Positions 47,939 through 58,460 of a DNA stretch of 64,000 nucleotides are shown piece after piece. Source of the stretch: an uncultured Methanosphaera sp. (GTDB lineage: Archaea > Methanobacteriota > Methanobacteria > Methanobacteriales > Methanobacteriaceae); contig CAMNFZ010000001.1 of assembly GCA_946537725.1 (NCBI GenBank), positions 1 to 64,000 of the forward strand, given 5' to 3'. Position numbers and translations under genes: made by a program. The notes under the pieces were generated by a model. That model searched no databases, was not told the DNA's origin, and was given only the letters and a program-made list of their open reading frames with translations. The number at the start of each line of letters is the position of its first letter. Within the stretch, counting starts at the first letter, position 1.

Positions 47939-48058
47939 TTCTTTTTTTTTAATAATATTTTTTTTATCAGGCAATATTTTAATTAATTTAAAATTTATAA
48001 TTATATATACAAGAATAATAATTTTAATACAATAATCATAAATTTGAGTGATATTTAA

Positions 48059-48946
48059 ATGTTTTTTTATACAGAAAATATGACAAAATTCGCATTTTCA
48101 ACAGAACTTTATAATCAGGATGACGTAGAAGAAGGATATGCTATTTTTGGAGTGGGATTTGACAGTACCACCAGTTACAAATCCGGTGCTCGTTATGGTC
48201 CAAAAGCTGTTCGAGAAGCATCATATAATTTTGAAACATATAATTTACATTTTGATACATCACTTACTGTTAACAATTATGACATAGGAGATGTAAACGT
48301 AAATTATGGAGACTATGAAACTACTCATATGATGATTGCTGATACAGTTTTATCTCTATTAGATATGGGTCTAAAACCTATAATGATCGGTGGAGAACAT
48401 ACTGTTACTAATGGGGTCATGCAAGCAATATATGATTATGATGAAGATTATTTTCATAATTTAACAATAATTCATCTGGATGCACATTTTGACATGAGGG
48501 ATGAATATTTGGGTGAAAAATATTCTCATGCAACAGTATTAAGACGAATACATGAAATGAATCCTAAAGAGATTATACAAATAGGAATTCGTTCTGCTGA
48601 AGAAGAAGAATTTAAATATGTTAAACAACATGAAAACATAACATATTATACTAATTATGATGTAAAAAATGATTTAAAAAATATATTAAAACGTTTAGAA
48701 AAAATAGACACGCCAATATATATTACAGTAGATATAGATGTGCTTGACCCAGCATATGTCCCATCAGTGGGAACTCCAGCACCATGTGGAATAAATCCAT
48801 ACGAATTAGAACAAATAATAGGAGTATTATCAAAAAAAGACAGTATTGGTTTGGACGTGGTTGAAGTTTCATCAAATACTATTGGAGATTCAACTAGCAT
48901 CAATGCAGCTCAAGTAATATATGATTATTTATGCTTAAAAAATTAA
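48059..48946 (+). CDS. speB: Agmatinase
   Basis: 295 residues, ureohydrolase family. Manganese ligands are in GGEHTVTNG, HLDAHFDMRDEY and DIDVLDPAYVPSVGTP. It converts agmatine to putrescine and urea for spermidine synthesis, which feeds deoxyhypusine formation on aIF5A. The ATG at 48059 follows GAGTGAT. hemB follows by 12 bases. Confidence 0.92.
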   Translation: MFFYTENMTKFAFSTELYNQDDVEEGYAIFGVGFDSTTSYKSGARYGPKAVREASYNFETYNLHFDTSLTVNNYDIGDVNVNYGDYETTHMMIADTVLSLLDMGLKPIMIGGEHTVTNGVMQAIYDYDEDYFHNLTIIHLDAHFDMRDEYLGEKYSHATVLRRIHEMNPKEIIQIGIRSAEEEEFKYVKQHENITYYTNYDVKNDLKNILKRLEKIDTPIYITVDIDVLDPAYVPSVGTPAPCGINPYELEQIIGVLSKKDSIGLDVVEVSSNTIGDSTSINAAQVIYDYLCLKN

Positions 48947-48958
48947 AGGAGAGAATTT

Positions 48959-49924
48959 ATGTTTCCAAATATAAGAATGAGAAGAATGAGAACAGATGAA
49001 CGTATACGTGCAATGTTCAGAGAAACTAGTGTAGGTATTGAAGATTTAATTTATCCAATATATATTAAAGAATCAGCTAAAGATGGAGAACCAGAAGAAA
49101 TTGCAACAATGCCTGGTCAATACAGATATTCTATAAATGATGCAATAGAATTTGCAGGACTCTTAGAAGATAGTGGATTAACATCAGTAATTTTATTTGG
49201 AATACCAGACCATAAAGATGAAGTTGCTAGCAGTGCATATGATCCTAAAGGTATAATACAAGAAACTATTCGCGGCTTAAAAAATCAAACAGAACTTGTT
49301 GTATTAGGTGATGTTTGTATGTGTGAATACACAAATCATGGACATTGTGGGATAATTAAAAATCAATATGTTCAAAATGATGAAACTTTAGACTATCTTT
49401 CAAAAATAGCAGTTAGTTATGCAGAAGCTGGGGTGGACGTAATTGCACCTAGTGATATGATGGATGGACGAGTTAAAGCAATTCGTGAAGGATTAGATGC
49501 AAATGATTTTATTAACACTCCAATCTTTTCATATGCAGCTAAATATGCTTCAACTTATTATGCTCCTTTCAGGGATGCAGCAGACTCAACACCTAGTTTT
49601 GGTGATAGAAAATCATATCAAATGGATCCAGCTAATTTTAATGAAGCAATTAGGGAAGTTAGTTTGGATGTTCAAGAAGGAACTGATGCAATAATAGTTA
49701 AACCTGCTCTAGCCTATCTTGATGTATTAAGAGAAGTTAAACAACAATTTAAAATGCCAACAATTGCTTATCAAGTAAGTGGTGAATATTCTATGATAAT
49801 GGCAGGAATTGAAAAAGGATATATTACTGAAGATTTACTTGATGAAACTTTACTCAGCATCAAAAGAGCAGGTGCTGATATGATAATCAGTTATTTTGTA
49901 CCTCAACTATTGGGTATTGAATAA
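48959..49924 (+). CDS. hemB: Delta-aminolevulinic acid dehydratase (porphobilinogen synthase)
   Basis: 321 residues. Schiff-base lysines lie in [10 protein letters not shown] and [11 protein letters not shown]. The cysteines [11 protein letters not shown] form the zinc site, so this is a Zn-type enzyme. It makes porphobilinogen for corrinoid and F430 tetrapyrroles. AAAGGAGAG precedes the ATG. It is one of several genes in the window that support tetrapyrrole and cobalt use. Confidence 0.95.
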   Translation: MFPNIRMRRMRTDERIRAMFRETSVGIEDLIYPIYIKESAKDGEPEEIATMPGQYRYSINDAIEFAGLLEDSGLTSVILFGIPDHKDEVASSAYDPKGIIQETIRGLKNQTELVVLGDVCMCEYTNHGHCGIIKNQYVQNDETLDYLSKIAVSYAEAGVDVIAPSDMMDGRVKAIREGLDANDFINTPIFSYAAKYASTYYAPFRDAADSTPSFGDRKSYQMDPANFNEAIREVSLDVQEGTDAIIVKPALAYLDVLREVKQQFKMPTIAYQVSGEYSMIMAGIEKGYITEDLLDETLLSIKRAGADMIISYFVPQLLGIE

Positions 49925-50050
49925 TTTTTTTTAACTCTTCTTTTTTTTGCATAACTTAATATCAAATTAACCACATATCTTTATATATATTAAATAATAA
50001 TTTTTTTAATTATTTTCATTTTAATTATATTAACAGGAGATATTTATCAG

Positions 50051-50983
50051 ATGATATTAAATTCTCGTAATATTGCCCAACTTGGTGAAATAGCCACTTT
50101 ATTAGAAGTAAGTGCTTATCCTAAACCAGGTAATGTTCATAGGACACAAGATTTTGAAAACATGGTATATGAAGATTTTTTAATCAGTGGATCAGTTTTG
50201 AGAGAAAATCTTGAAATAGTCGCATACAATGCATCAAAATATTATCCTAATCTTTTAGATAAAATACAAATTGGTGATGCAATTTTACGCTCAATCAAAA
50301 CTACTCAAAACTTAGTAAACACTAATACTAATCTAGGGATAAGTATGTTGTTGATACCTATTTCAGCGGGTTTTGGAGCTTTAGAAAACGAAGAATCAAT
50401 ATATAACTTGCCTAAAATGGTTGATATTATTATGAAAAATACTCGTCCTGAAGATGCAGTAGCATTAACTAAAGCAATAGTACTAGCTAATGCTGGTGGA
50501 CTGGATGATAAAACTTCAGAATATGATATAAATAATAAGAATACAATTAATGAAATCAGTAAAAACAATGTTAATATGTATGATTTATTTGAAATCTCTT
50601 CAAAATTTGATAAAATTTCTTATGAACTTACTAATGGTTTACCTATAATCTCAGAAATAGGTTATCCCACTTATTGTAAATATGATGGAGAATATTCCAG
50701 GAATGATGTTACATTAGAAATATATTTAAATTTATTATCAAAAGTTCCAGATACTCTCATAAATCGAAAATATGGTGAAGAAATAGCAGCTGACATTACA
50801 AAAAGGGCAAAAGTTATTTTAAAAGATACTGAAATAGCAACTGAAGAAAGATTAAAACAGATGAATAAATTTGACAAGTATCTTAGAGAAAATAAATATA
50901 ACCCTGGAACAACAGCTGATTTTACAGCAGCATCTTTATTCGTAGGCTTAGTTGATAAATACTCAAAAACAGGATTATATTAA
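50051..50983 (+). CDS. Triphosphoribosyl-dephospho-CoA synthase family protein (CitG-like)
   Basis: 310 residues. The motif EVSAYPKPGNVHR with the following DF and FLISGS elements is the CitG/MdcB signature. In bacteria it makes the prosthetic group of citrate or malonate lyase. No lyase gene is nearby, so the reaction here may differ. AGGAGATAT precedes the ATG. It is followed after 26 bases by pheS. Confidence 0.78.
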   Translation: MILNSRNIAQLGEIATLLEVSAYPKPGNVHRTQDFENMVYEDFLISGSVLRENLEIVAYNASKYYPNLLDKIQIGDAILRSIKTTQNLVNTNTNLGISMLLIPISAGFGALENEESIYNLPKMVDIIMKNTRPEDAVALTKAIVLANAGGLDDKTSEYDINNKNTINEISKNNVNMYDLFEISSKFDKISYELTNGLPIISEIGYPTYCKYDGEYSRNDVTLEIYLNLLSKVPDTLINRKYGEEIAADITKRAKVILKDTEIATEERLKQMNKFDKYLRENKYNPGTTADFTAASLFVGLVDKYSKTGLY

Positions 50984-51009
50984 TAATAAAAAAAGGGGGA
51001 ATGAATTTC

Positions 51010-52563
51010 ATGTTAGATAAAATGATAAATGAATTACATTTATATGAAAAAAAATTACTTAAAGAATTGTCTAAAAATCAGGATATTACACCTGAAGAAA
51101 TTGCCGAAAATGAAGACATGCCATTAAAAGCTGTAACAAGTGCCGCAGGTATGTTATCAAGTAAAGATATTATCACAGTAAATAAAACATCTAATGACAA
51201 TATCAGTTTATCTGATGAAGGACAACAATATCTAACTCACGGTTTACCAGAACATAGAATTCTTAAAGCTCTTCAAGATTTTGATAAAGAAGGTAAAAAA
51301 GAAGCAACTATAGAAGAACTCATAGAAAAATCAGGTGTAAACAAACACCAAATGAACTTCGCAATAGGCGTAATGATGCGTCACAGATGGACTAAAATGG
51401 ATAACGGTAAAATATCCCTCACAGATGAAGGATTAAATACCAATATAGAAGAATTACCTCAAGTAAAATTCCTTAAATTTATTAATAATTCAAAAGAAAT
51501 ATCTATTGATCAAATACCTAAAGAATTTGATAATGTTAGAAAAGAATTCAAAAAAAGAAAAGACCTTTTTAACATTAAAACTACACAGAAATTTGATTTT
51601 AAATTAAACGACTTAGGAAATCAAATAGTAGAAAAGGGAATAACTATCCAAGAAGAAGCTACTCAATTAACACACGAACAGTTAAAAACAGGCTCATGGA
51701 AAAATCTTCATTACAGAGGTTATGATATTAATGCTTCAGCACCAAATAGTTTCCCTGGAAAAGTACATCCATTACAACAAACAATAGAAGAAATACGAAG
51801 TATATTTATAGACATGGGATTTGATGAAGCAAAAGGAACCATATTAGAATCAGCATTTTGGAATTTTGACATGTTATTCCAACCACAAGACCATGCAGCT
51901 AGAGAAATGCAAGACACATTTTATGTAAATAATCCACCTATTGCCGATTTACCTTCCTCAGAGCTTGTTGAAAAAACTAAAATAGAACATGAAACAGGAG
52001 GTAATACTGGAAGTAAAGGATGGCAATATAAATGGAATGTAGAAATAGCAAAACAAATGGTTTTAAGAACACATACTACTGGATTATCCGTAAGATATCT
52101 TTCAGAACATCAACCACCACTTAAAATGTTTTCAGTAGGACGTGTATTTCGACGAGAAACCTTAGATTATAAGCATCTGCCAGAATTCCATCAAGTAGAA
52201 GGAATAGTAGCTGGAGATGACATGAGTTTTAAAAATCTCTTAGGAATCCTAAAAGAATTTTACAGAAAACTAGGTTTTAAAGTTAGATTTAGACCAGCCT
52301 ATTTCCCATACACTTACTTATCAGTAGAATCAGAAATATACGTGCCTGAAAAGAAAAGTTGGATGGAATTAGGTGGATCCGGAATGTTCCGTCCAGAAGT
52401 ACTTGAACCTCTGGGAATTAAAACACAAGTCGCAGCTTTTGGTTTAGGAATTGAGAGGTTAGCTATGATGAGATGTAATGTAGAAGATATTAGAATGTTA
52501 TATCAAAGTGACATAGGTTGGTTAAGAAATTTACCTGTAACTAAAAACATCAAATCATTTTAG
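51010..52563 (+). CDS. pheS: Phenylalanine-tRNA ligase alpha subunit
   Basis: About 517 residues, the archaeal/eukaryotic-type class II alpha subunit. The N-terminal 200 residues are winged-helix modules for tRNA binding. Motif 2 is VGRVFRRETLDYKHLPEFHQ and motif 3 is FGLGIERLAM. Start at 51010 because GGGGGA at 50995-51000 abuts the ATG at 51001 too closely. The beta-subunit gene is not adjacent. Confidence 0.95.
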   Translation: MLDKMINELHLYEKKLLKELSKNQDITPEEIAENEDMPLKAVTSAAGMLSSKDIITVNKTSNDNISLSDEGQQYLTHGLPEHRILKALQDFDKEGKKEATIEELIEKSGVNKHQMNFAIGVMMRHRWTKMDNGKISLTDEGLNTNIEELPQVKFLKFINNSKEISIDQIPKEFDNVRKEFKKRKDLFNIKTTQKFDFKLNDLGNQIVEKGITIQEEATQLTHEQLKTGSWKNLHYRGYDINASAPNSFPGKVHPLQQTIEEIRSIFIDMGFDEAKGTILESAFWNFDMLFQPQDHAAREMQDTFYVNNPPIADLPSSELVEKTKIEHETGGNTGSKGWQYKWNVEIAKQMVLRTHTTGLSVRYLSEHQPPLKMFSVGRVFRRETLDYKHLPEFHQVEGIVAGDDMSFKNLLGILKEFYRKLGFKVRFRPAYFPYTYLSVESEIYVPEKKSWMELGGSGMFRPEVLEPLGIKTQVAAFGLGIERLAMMRCNVEDIRMLYQSDIGWLRNLPVTKNIKSF

Positions 52564-52578
52564 AAAAGGGGTGAAATT

Positions 52579-52728
52579 ATGGTCATAAGTCCATTAGAAT
52601 TAAATCTTGAAGCAATTACTAATACAATAACTATGCTTGAAAAAGAAAATAAAGATGAAAATAAAGAAAAAATAGACAGTCTCAAAAAAGAAAGAGACAA
52701 ACTATTGAAAGAATTAAAAGTATTTTAA
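52579..52728 (+). CDS. 49-residue coiled-coil peptide
   Basis: Too short for usual gene calls. Encodes a short hydrophobic N-terminus and a heptad-like, Lys/Glu-rich helix ending KERDKLLKELKVF. GGGGTG at 52568-52573 sits 5 bases before the ATG, and the frame follows pheS by 15 bases. Likely a real small protein, function unknown. Confidence 0.55.
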   Translation: MVISPLELNLEAITNTITMLEKENKDENKEKIDSLKKERDKLLKELKVF

Positions 52729-52765
52729 TTTCTAACTATTTTTATATTTTTTTAGAGTTGATTAT

Positions 52766-53470
52766 ATGCAATTATTAGTCAGTGCAATAAATATAAACGA
52801 AGCTAAAGAAGCAAAAGAAGGTGGAGCAGATATTCTTGATGTAAAAAATCCTAAAGAAGGATCATTAGGAGCAAATTTTCCATGGATTATTAAAGAAATA
52901 AGTGACTATGCAGACAACAAAATAATTGTAAGCACAACTATAGGTGATGTTCCATACAAACCAGGTACTGTTTCATTAGCTGCATTAGGAAGTGCTGTGT
53001 CTGGTTCAAATTATGTTAAAGTAGGTTTATATGGTACAAAAAATTATGACGAAGCATTAGATGTAATGAATGCAGTTGTCAAAACAATTAAAGACTATAA
53101 TAAAAATATAACAGTAGTATCCTGTGGTTATGCAGATGCATATAAAATAGGTTCAGTTTTACCTGAAGAAATTCCTCGAGTTGCAAAAGACAGTAACTCC
53201 GATATTGCAATGTTAGACACATATATTAAGGATGGTCACAGATTAACTGATCACATGACTACACAACAATTAGAAGAATTTGTTCAAAAATCACATGATT
53301 ATGGACTTAAAGTAGCTTTAGCAGGTTCAGTTAATAAAACTGATGTAACTATGCTAAAACGTATTAATTGTGATATCATGGGAGTAAGAGGTTGTGTATG
53401 CACTCATGGAGATAGAAATAATGGAACAATAAATCGAGAATTAGTTCAAGATTTAAAAGATAACATTTAA
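52766..53470 (+). CDS. mfnB: (5-formylfuran-3-yl)methyl phosphate synthase MfnB
   Basis: 234-residue barrel. It makes the furan ring of methanofuran from two glyceraldehyde 3-phosphates. The Schiff-base lysine K27 (DILDVKNPKEG) and K85 (NYVKVGLYG) match the catalytic lysines known for the family. With mfnD and mfnF at 18.5-20.5 kb, three methanofuran genes fall in this window at two sites. Confidence 0.93.
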   Translation: MQLLVSAININEAKEAKEGGADILDVKNPKEGSLGANFPWIIKEISDYADNKIIVSTTIGDVPYKPGTVSLAALGSAVSGSNYVKVGLYGTKNYDEALDVMNAVVKTIKDYNKNITVVSCGYADAYKIGSVLPEEIPRVAKDSNSDIAMLDTYIKDGHRLTDHMTTQQLEEFVQKSHDYGLKVALAGSVNKTDVTMLKRINCDIMGVRGCVCTHGDRNNGTINRELVQDLKDNI

Positions 53471-53547
53471 TTAGGATTTAAAATAAAGATATTACTAATA
53501 TAAATTTTAATATTTTATAAGATTATTATATTTAAAGGGGTATTATA

Positions 53548-55041
53548 ATGAGTAGTTTTACAGAAAAATTAACTAAAGCAGAAGACACTTATACATTTGA
53601 TGATTTTCTTATTAAACCAGGATTATCAAGTATTGAACCGAAAGATGTAATATTAAATACTAAAGTATCTACCAACTATGATTTAAACATTCCAGTAATA
53701 AGTTCTGCAATGGATACAGTAACTGAATCCGATATGGCTATCTCCTTAGCTAGACAAGGTGGAATAGGTGTAATTCATCGTAATTTAACTATAGAACAAG
53801 AAGTAAAAGAAGTTAAAAAAGTAAAATACGCTAATGAATTAACAGTCAAAGAAGTTATAACAATCTCACCTAATGAAACTGTCTCAGATGCTCAAGAAAT
53901 AATGGATATGGAAGGAGTAAGTGGATTACCAGTAGTAGATGACAATAACATAGTTATAGGTATCATAAGTAGGAGAGATATTAAACCTTTACGTGGTAAA
54001 CGATTGAACACTAAAGTTCAAGATGCTATGACTCATAATGTTGTTACCATAACTGAAAACACTGATTTAGAAGTAGCATTAGATTTAGCATATGAAAATA
54101 AAGTAGAACGTCTTCCAGTAGTTTCCGATAATCAGGAATTAGTTGGAATAGTAACTATGAAAGATATTTTAGAACGTAAAAAATTTCCAAATGCAGTACG
54201 TGATAAAAATGGAAGATACTTAGTTGCCGCTGCATGTGGTCCTTTCGATATGGATAGGGCAATGGCATTAAGTGATGCAGGTGCAGATATTATTGCTATT
54301 GACAGTGCTCATGGTCATAAAACTGATATTATAGAATCAGTCAGGGAAATGAATAAAAATGTAGAATCTGATATATTATTAGGTAATATAGCTACTGCTA
54401 AAGCTGCTGAAGATATATTGAAAGCTGAAATAAATGGTATAAAAGTAGGTATAGGTCCAGGTTCAATATGTACTACTAGGATAGTTGCTGGTGTTGGAGT
54501 ACCTCAACTAAGTGCAGTAAGTAGTGTAGCTGATGTGGCTTTGGATTATGATGTTCCTGTTATTGCAGATGGAGGTTTACGTTATTCTGGTGATATAGCT
54601 AAAGCTTTGGCTGTTGGGGCTAATGTAGTTATGATTGGTAGTTTATTAGCAGGTACTACAGAATCTCCTGGTGAAATGACAATAAGAAATGGTCGTAAAT
54701 ATAAACAATACCGTGGTATGGGTTCATTAGGTGCTATGACAGGGGGAGTAGGTGCTGGAAAAGATAGGTATTTCCAAACTTCTGGTAGTAATATGAATTC
54801 AACAAAATTAGTTCCAGAGGGAATAGAAGGAGTAGTTCCTTATAAAGGGGAAGCTAGTCAAATAGTTTATCAATTGATGGGTGGATTAAAATCTTCTATG
54901 GGCTATGTTGGTGCATCTTCTATTAAAGAAATGCATGAAAAAGCTGAATTAGTTCATATTACACCTAATGGTATGTCTGAAAGTCATCCTCATGATATTA
55001 CCATAACTAACGAAAGTCCTAATTATCATCCACGAGATTAA
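53548..55041 (+). CDS. guaB: Inosine-5'-monophosphate dehydrogenase
   Basis: 497 residues. The active-site cysteine is in GPGSICTTRIVAG. Two CBS domains are inserted at about residues 100-215 (GLPVVDDNNIVIGIISRRDI and RLPVVSDNQELVGIVTMKDI). The C-terminal flap contains YKQYRGMGSLGAM. Rate-limiting step of GMP synthesis. GGGG precedes the ATG. Confidence 0.96.
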   Translation: MSSFTEKLTKAEDTYTFDDFLIKPGLSSIEPKDVILNTKVSTNYDLNIPVISSAMDTVTESDMAISLARQGGIGVIHRNLTIEQEVKEVKKVKYANELTVKEVITISPNETVSDAQEIMDMEGVSGLPVVDDNNIVIGIISRRDIKPLRGKRLNTKVQDAMTHNVVTITENTDLEVALDLAYENKVERLPVVSDNQELVGIVTMKDILERKKFPNAVRDKNGRYLVAAACGPFDMDRAMALSDAGADIIAIDSAHGHKTDIIESVREMNKNVESDILLGNIATAKAAEDILKAEINGIKVGIGPGSICTTRIVAGVGVPQLSAVSSVADVALDYDVPVIADGGLRYSGDIAKALAVGANVVMIGSLLAGTTESPGEMTIRNGRKYKQYRGMGSLGAMTGGVGAGKDRYFQTSGSNMNSTKLVPEGIEGVVPYKGEASQIVYQLMGGLKSSMGYVGASSIKEMHEKAELVHITPNGMSESHPHDITITNESPNYHPRD

Positions 55042-55069
55042 TTTCTTTCTTTACCCCTTTTTTTTGATT

Positions 55070-55963
55070 TTAAGATTTTAATTCTTTAATATCTTCAGGA
55101 TATTTTCCTAGTATACGTTCCATCATGGACATTTTTTTAATTTCTGCAAACATCACATTAAACTTTTTATTTTCATTTTGTACTTCGTTAAACTCTTCAT
55201 GTAGTTTATTTAAATTTTCTACAATATGTTTATAATCACTTCTGGCTGTTCTAGTATCTTTTTGTTGTTGTTTTAGTTCATCTGTTAATGTTTTTAATGA
55301 TTCATTTAAAACAGTATTATCACTTTTTAAATTATCGTATAATTCTTCTAGATTATCATATTGTTTTTGAAGTAATGCTTTTTCTTTTTCGGGTACTTCT
55401 GAACTACCTTTTAATCTGATATTTTCTTCTGTTAACTGGTGGTTATCTTTTTCTAATAACTTATTCTGTTCTTTTAATGTTTGATTTTCTTTTTCTAGTT
55501 CGTTTATTTTTTTTATATTGGTTTGTAATTCTGTTCTAATATTTTCTGTTTCGGAAGTTTTGATTTTTAGATCAGTATTTTCTTGATTGAATTCTTCAAT
55601 TTTTTTTTCAGAGTTATTTAATTTGTTTTGTATATCAGAATTATTGGACTTTAGAATTTTGTTTTCATTATTTAATTGTGAAATATCATTATTTAACGTA
55701 TCTATGTCTTTTTCCAATTTTGAATTTTTTTCTTGTATATCTCGTAGTTCATTTTCAGTATTTTCTATCGTATTTTTATAATCAGATATTTCTTTTTTAA
55801 GTTTTTCATATTCTTCAATATCTACTAAGTTACCCTCATTATATGCTATTAAAATACTTTCTAATGCTTCTCCAATTTTTATTCCTTTTGTTTCTGCATT
55901 TTCTTTAAATTTGTGCCATACTTCAATATTTTTAATTCTTGCGGTAGCCTGGCCAGAAGTCAT
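55070..55963 (-). CDS. Ribbon-helix-helix plus long coiled-coil protein
   Basis: About 297 residues. The first 45 (QATARIKNIEVWHKFKENAE onward) read as a ribbon-helix-helix DNA-binding fold: a short strand, then two helices. Residues 55 to 270 are a near-continuous coiled coil rich in Glu, Asn, Lys and Leu. The family is not known to me. The ATG at 55963 follows GGTGA; a start at 55975 is inside that site. Its upstream side is the GTTAAC array (56001-56705), so it is the obvious candidate to bind it. Confidence 0.7.
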   Translation of the reverse strand: MTSGQATARIKNIEVWHKFKENAETKGIKIGEALESILIAYNEGNLVDIEEYEKLKKEISDYKNTIENTENELRDIQEKNSKLEKDIDTLNNDISQLNNENKILKSNNSDIQNKLNNSEKKIEEFNQENTDLKIKTSETENIRTELQTNIKKINELEKENQTLKEQNKLLEKDNHQLTEENIRLKGSSEVPEKEKALLQKQYDNLEELYDNLKSDNTVLNESLKTLTDELKQQQKDTRTARSDYKHIVENLNKLHEEFNEVQNENKKFNVMFAEIKKMSMMERILGKYPEDIKELKS

Positions 55964-56000
55964 AGTCTTCACCATAATAATATTTTATTCATAAAACAAG

Positions 56001-56705
56001 GTTAACAAAATGTTTTCATTTTGAAAAGTGGGAAATTTTATGTTAACACTATGTTAACAATTAATTAAGAGATAAAATATACTGATGTTAATTGTATCTG
56101 TGAATTCTTTATTTCATCCGTACTCAATCTAGTTATTTTTTCCAAATAATTATTTTTGTTAACATCATGTTAACATTTCTTTCTTGTTACACTATATGTT
56201 GGATGTACTATATATAGTTTGTTAACATTTGTTTTATTTTATTAACTAAAGTTAACATAAAATTATTTTATTAAAACATATTACTCTCTAATGTTTTCAA
56301 TAATTTTTATTGTTAACTTTTTGTTAACATTTCTTTTTTTCTAATATTTTATTTTCCTTTGAGTTGAATTTCAACTAATTCCATAATAAATTTTCAGGTT
56401 AACATTTTGTTAACATGTTTTTTCTTAATTAATATGTTTATTATTTATCTAATATTAATTTATGCTAAAAAAATGGATGATATTACAAAATAAAACATTT
56501 GTTAATTAAAAATAATGATTGTTAACTTTTTCTTTTTCTTGTTTTCATTAAAAATTAAAAGTTAACTTTTTGTTAATTTTTTTCATATATAGATATTTTA
56601 TAGTTAACATTTTTTTTAAGCCGTATAAAAAAAGTGGTAGTAAATAAAGATGATCTGATTTAAGGTTACATTAACGATGTTTTTATATGTTAACTTTTTG
56701 TTAAC
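56001..56705. repeat. GTTAAC array (centromere- or operator-like)
   Basis: Sixteen GTTAAC hexamers start at 56001, 56042, 56053, 56158, 56169, 56221, 56251, 56312, 56323, 56398, 56409, 56521, 56561, 56603, 56689 and 56700. Ten form five exact GTTAAC-N5-GTTAAC units (17 bp) at 56042, 56158, 56312, 56398 and 56689. Near-copies occur at 56561 (second half GTTAAT) and 56001 (second half GTTTTC). Offsets of 11 bp put both halves on one helical face. GTTAAC is itself a palindrome. Lies between the coiled-coil gene and the HD-hydrolase gene; no reading frame is present. Confidence 0.85.
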
Positions 56706-56730
56706 ATTACATTTTCATTCAAAAAAAAGG

Positions 56731-57900
56731 TTATTGAGGTAATGTTAAATAATCTTCTATTTTAATATTCATTGAAATAGCTTTTTCCTTATTTTCAGGT
56801 GACATAAACAATGCTAAATCTGCATAATTATACTGTGCTTTTTTCAATGAATCTATGATAGTAGATACCTCTGTTAATGGCTTAAGTCCATCATTAGTTT
56901 CTACAAGAACATTCATCTTTTTAAATGATAATTCTTCGGGTGTGTCTATGATAACTTCTTCGGGGTTTATATCTAATTTTTTAGCAATTGCTTCTTCTGC
57001 TTCGGTAATATATTTTTTATCCATTTCAACTATTGCAGATGGATCACTGAATTGTGCTAAATTAATTGTATCTGTTTTTTTATATAAATGTCTTGTATCT
57101 AAATTTTTCATAGTTTGTTCTGGTAACCCTTTAGTATTTCTTGTAATATTGATTAAATCCCCATCATCAAGATAACGTAATTCTTTTTCATTAACTATTC
57201 CTTCAGATAATAAATGGGATAATGAAACTCTGAACATACCATTTACTATTCTTGTTGTGTGATGTTGGTAAACTGTAGGGTACATAAAATATCGGGCAAG
57301 TAATGTTGATTCTGCAGCTTGAACACCTTTTGGGGTGAGAACTAAATTGTCCTCATTATAAGTTAAACTATAAATTAATCTTTCAGTATCTATAACTCCA
57401 TATGCTACTCCAGTATAATATGAATCTCGTGCAAGGTAATCCATTCTATCAACATCTAAGTCTCCAGAGATGATTTTACCAAATTTAGTTTTACCATCTA
57501 TAATACTATTTATTAATTTAACATCAAATCGTTCATCAACAATATCTGTTATATGTGAGTCTGCTATAATTTCTTTTGTAACAACTTCATGCTTATGGTT
57601 TAATGCTCTTTCAGATACATGTGAAAAGGGTGAATGACCTATATCATGTAATAAACCACATACTCTAAGTAATGATATTACTTCTTGATCTAATCCTAGT
57701 GTGTTCCCTACTTTGTTTGCTAGGAATAATGTACCTATTGAATGTTCAAAACGTGTATGATTAGCACCAGGATATACTAAGTTTGTGAATCCTAATTGTT
57801 TTATTCTTCTTAGTCTTTGCATTTCAACTGTATCAACAATTTTTAATTCAAAGTCAGTTAAATGCAAATCACCATGAATACTATCTCTAATAAATCCCAT
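56731..57900 (-). CDS. HD-domain phosphohydrolase (dNTPase-like)
   Basis: About 389 residues. The HD metal site is visible as RFEHSIGT, LLHDIGHSPFSH and SGDLDVDRMDYLARD, with the family opening IRDSIHGDLHL. Relatives hydrolyse dNTPs or other nucleotides; substrate is uncertain. ATG 57900 was chosen over TTG 57909. It follows nadM on the same strand after 17 bases, probably in one operon. Downstream of it lies the GTTAAC array. Confidence 0.87.
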   Translation of the reverse strand: MGFIRDSIHGDLHLTDFELKIVDTVEMQRLRRIKQLGFTNLVYPGANHTRFEHSIGTLFLANKVGNTLGLDQEVISLLRVCGLLHDIGHSPFSHVSERALNHKHEVVTKEIIADSHITDIVDERFDVKLINSIIDGKTKFGKIISGDLDVDRMDYLARDSYYTGVAYGVIDTERLIYSLTYNEDNLVLTPKGVQAAESTLLARYFMYPTVYQHHTTRIVNGMFRVSLSHLLSEGIVNEKELRYLDDGDLINITRNTKGLPEQTMKNLDTRHLYKKTDTINLAQFSDPSAIVEMDKKYITEAEEAIAKKLDINPEEVIIDTPEELSFKKMNVLVETNDGLKPLTEVSTIIDSLKKAQYNYADLALFMSPENKEKAISMNIKIEDYLTLPQ

Positions 57901-57917
57901 TTTAAACAACTCTTTTA

Positions 57918-58460
<543 letters not shown>

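Noticed and set aside
56001-56705. CRISPR array
   Set aside because: The repeated unit is 6 to 17 bases, spacing is irregular, and no cas gene is present.
56001-56705. Replication origin
   Set aside because: Possible in principle, but no Orc1/Cdc6 gene or recognisable origin recognition box is in the window. I keep partition site or operator as the better guess.
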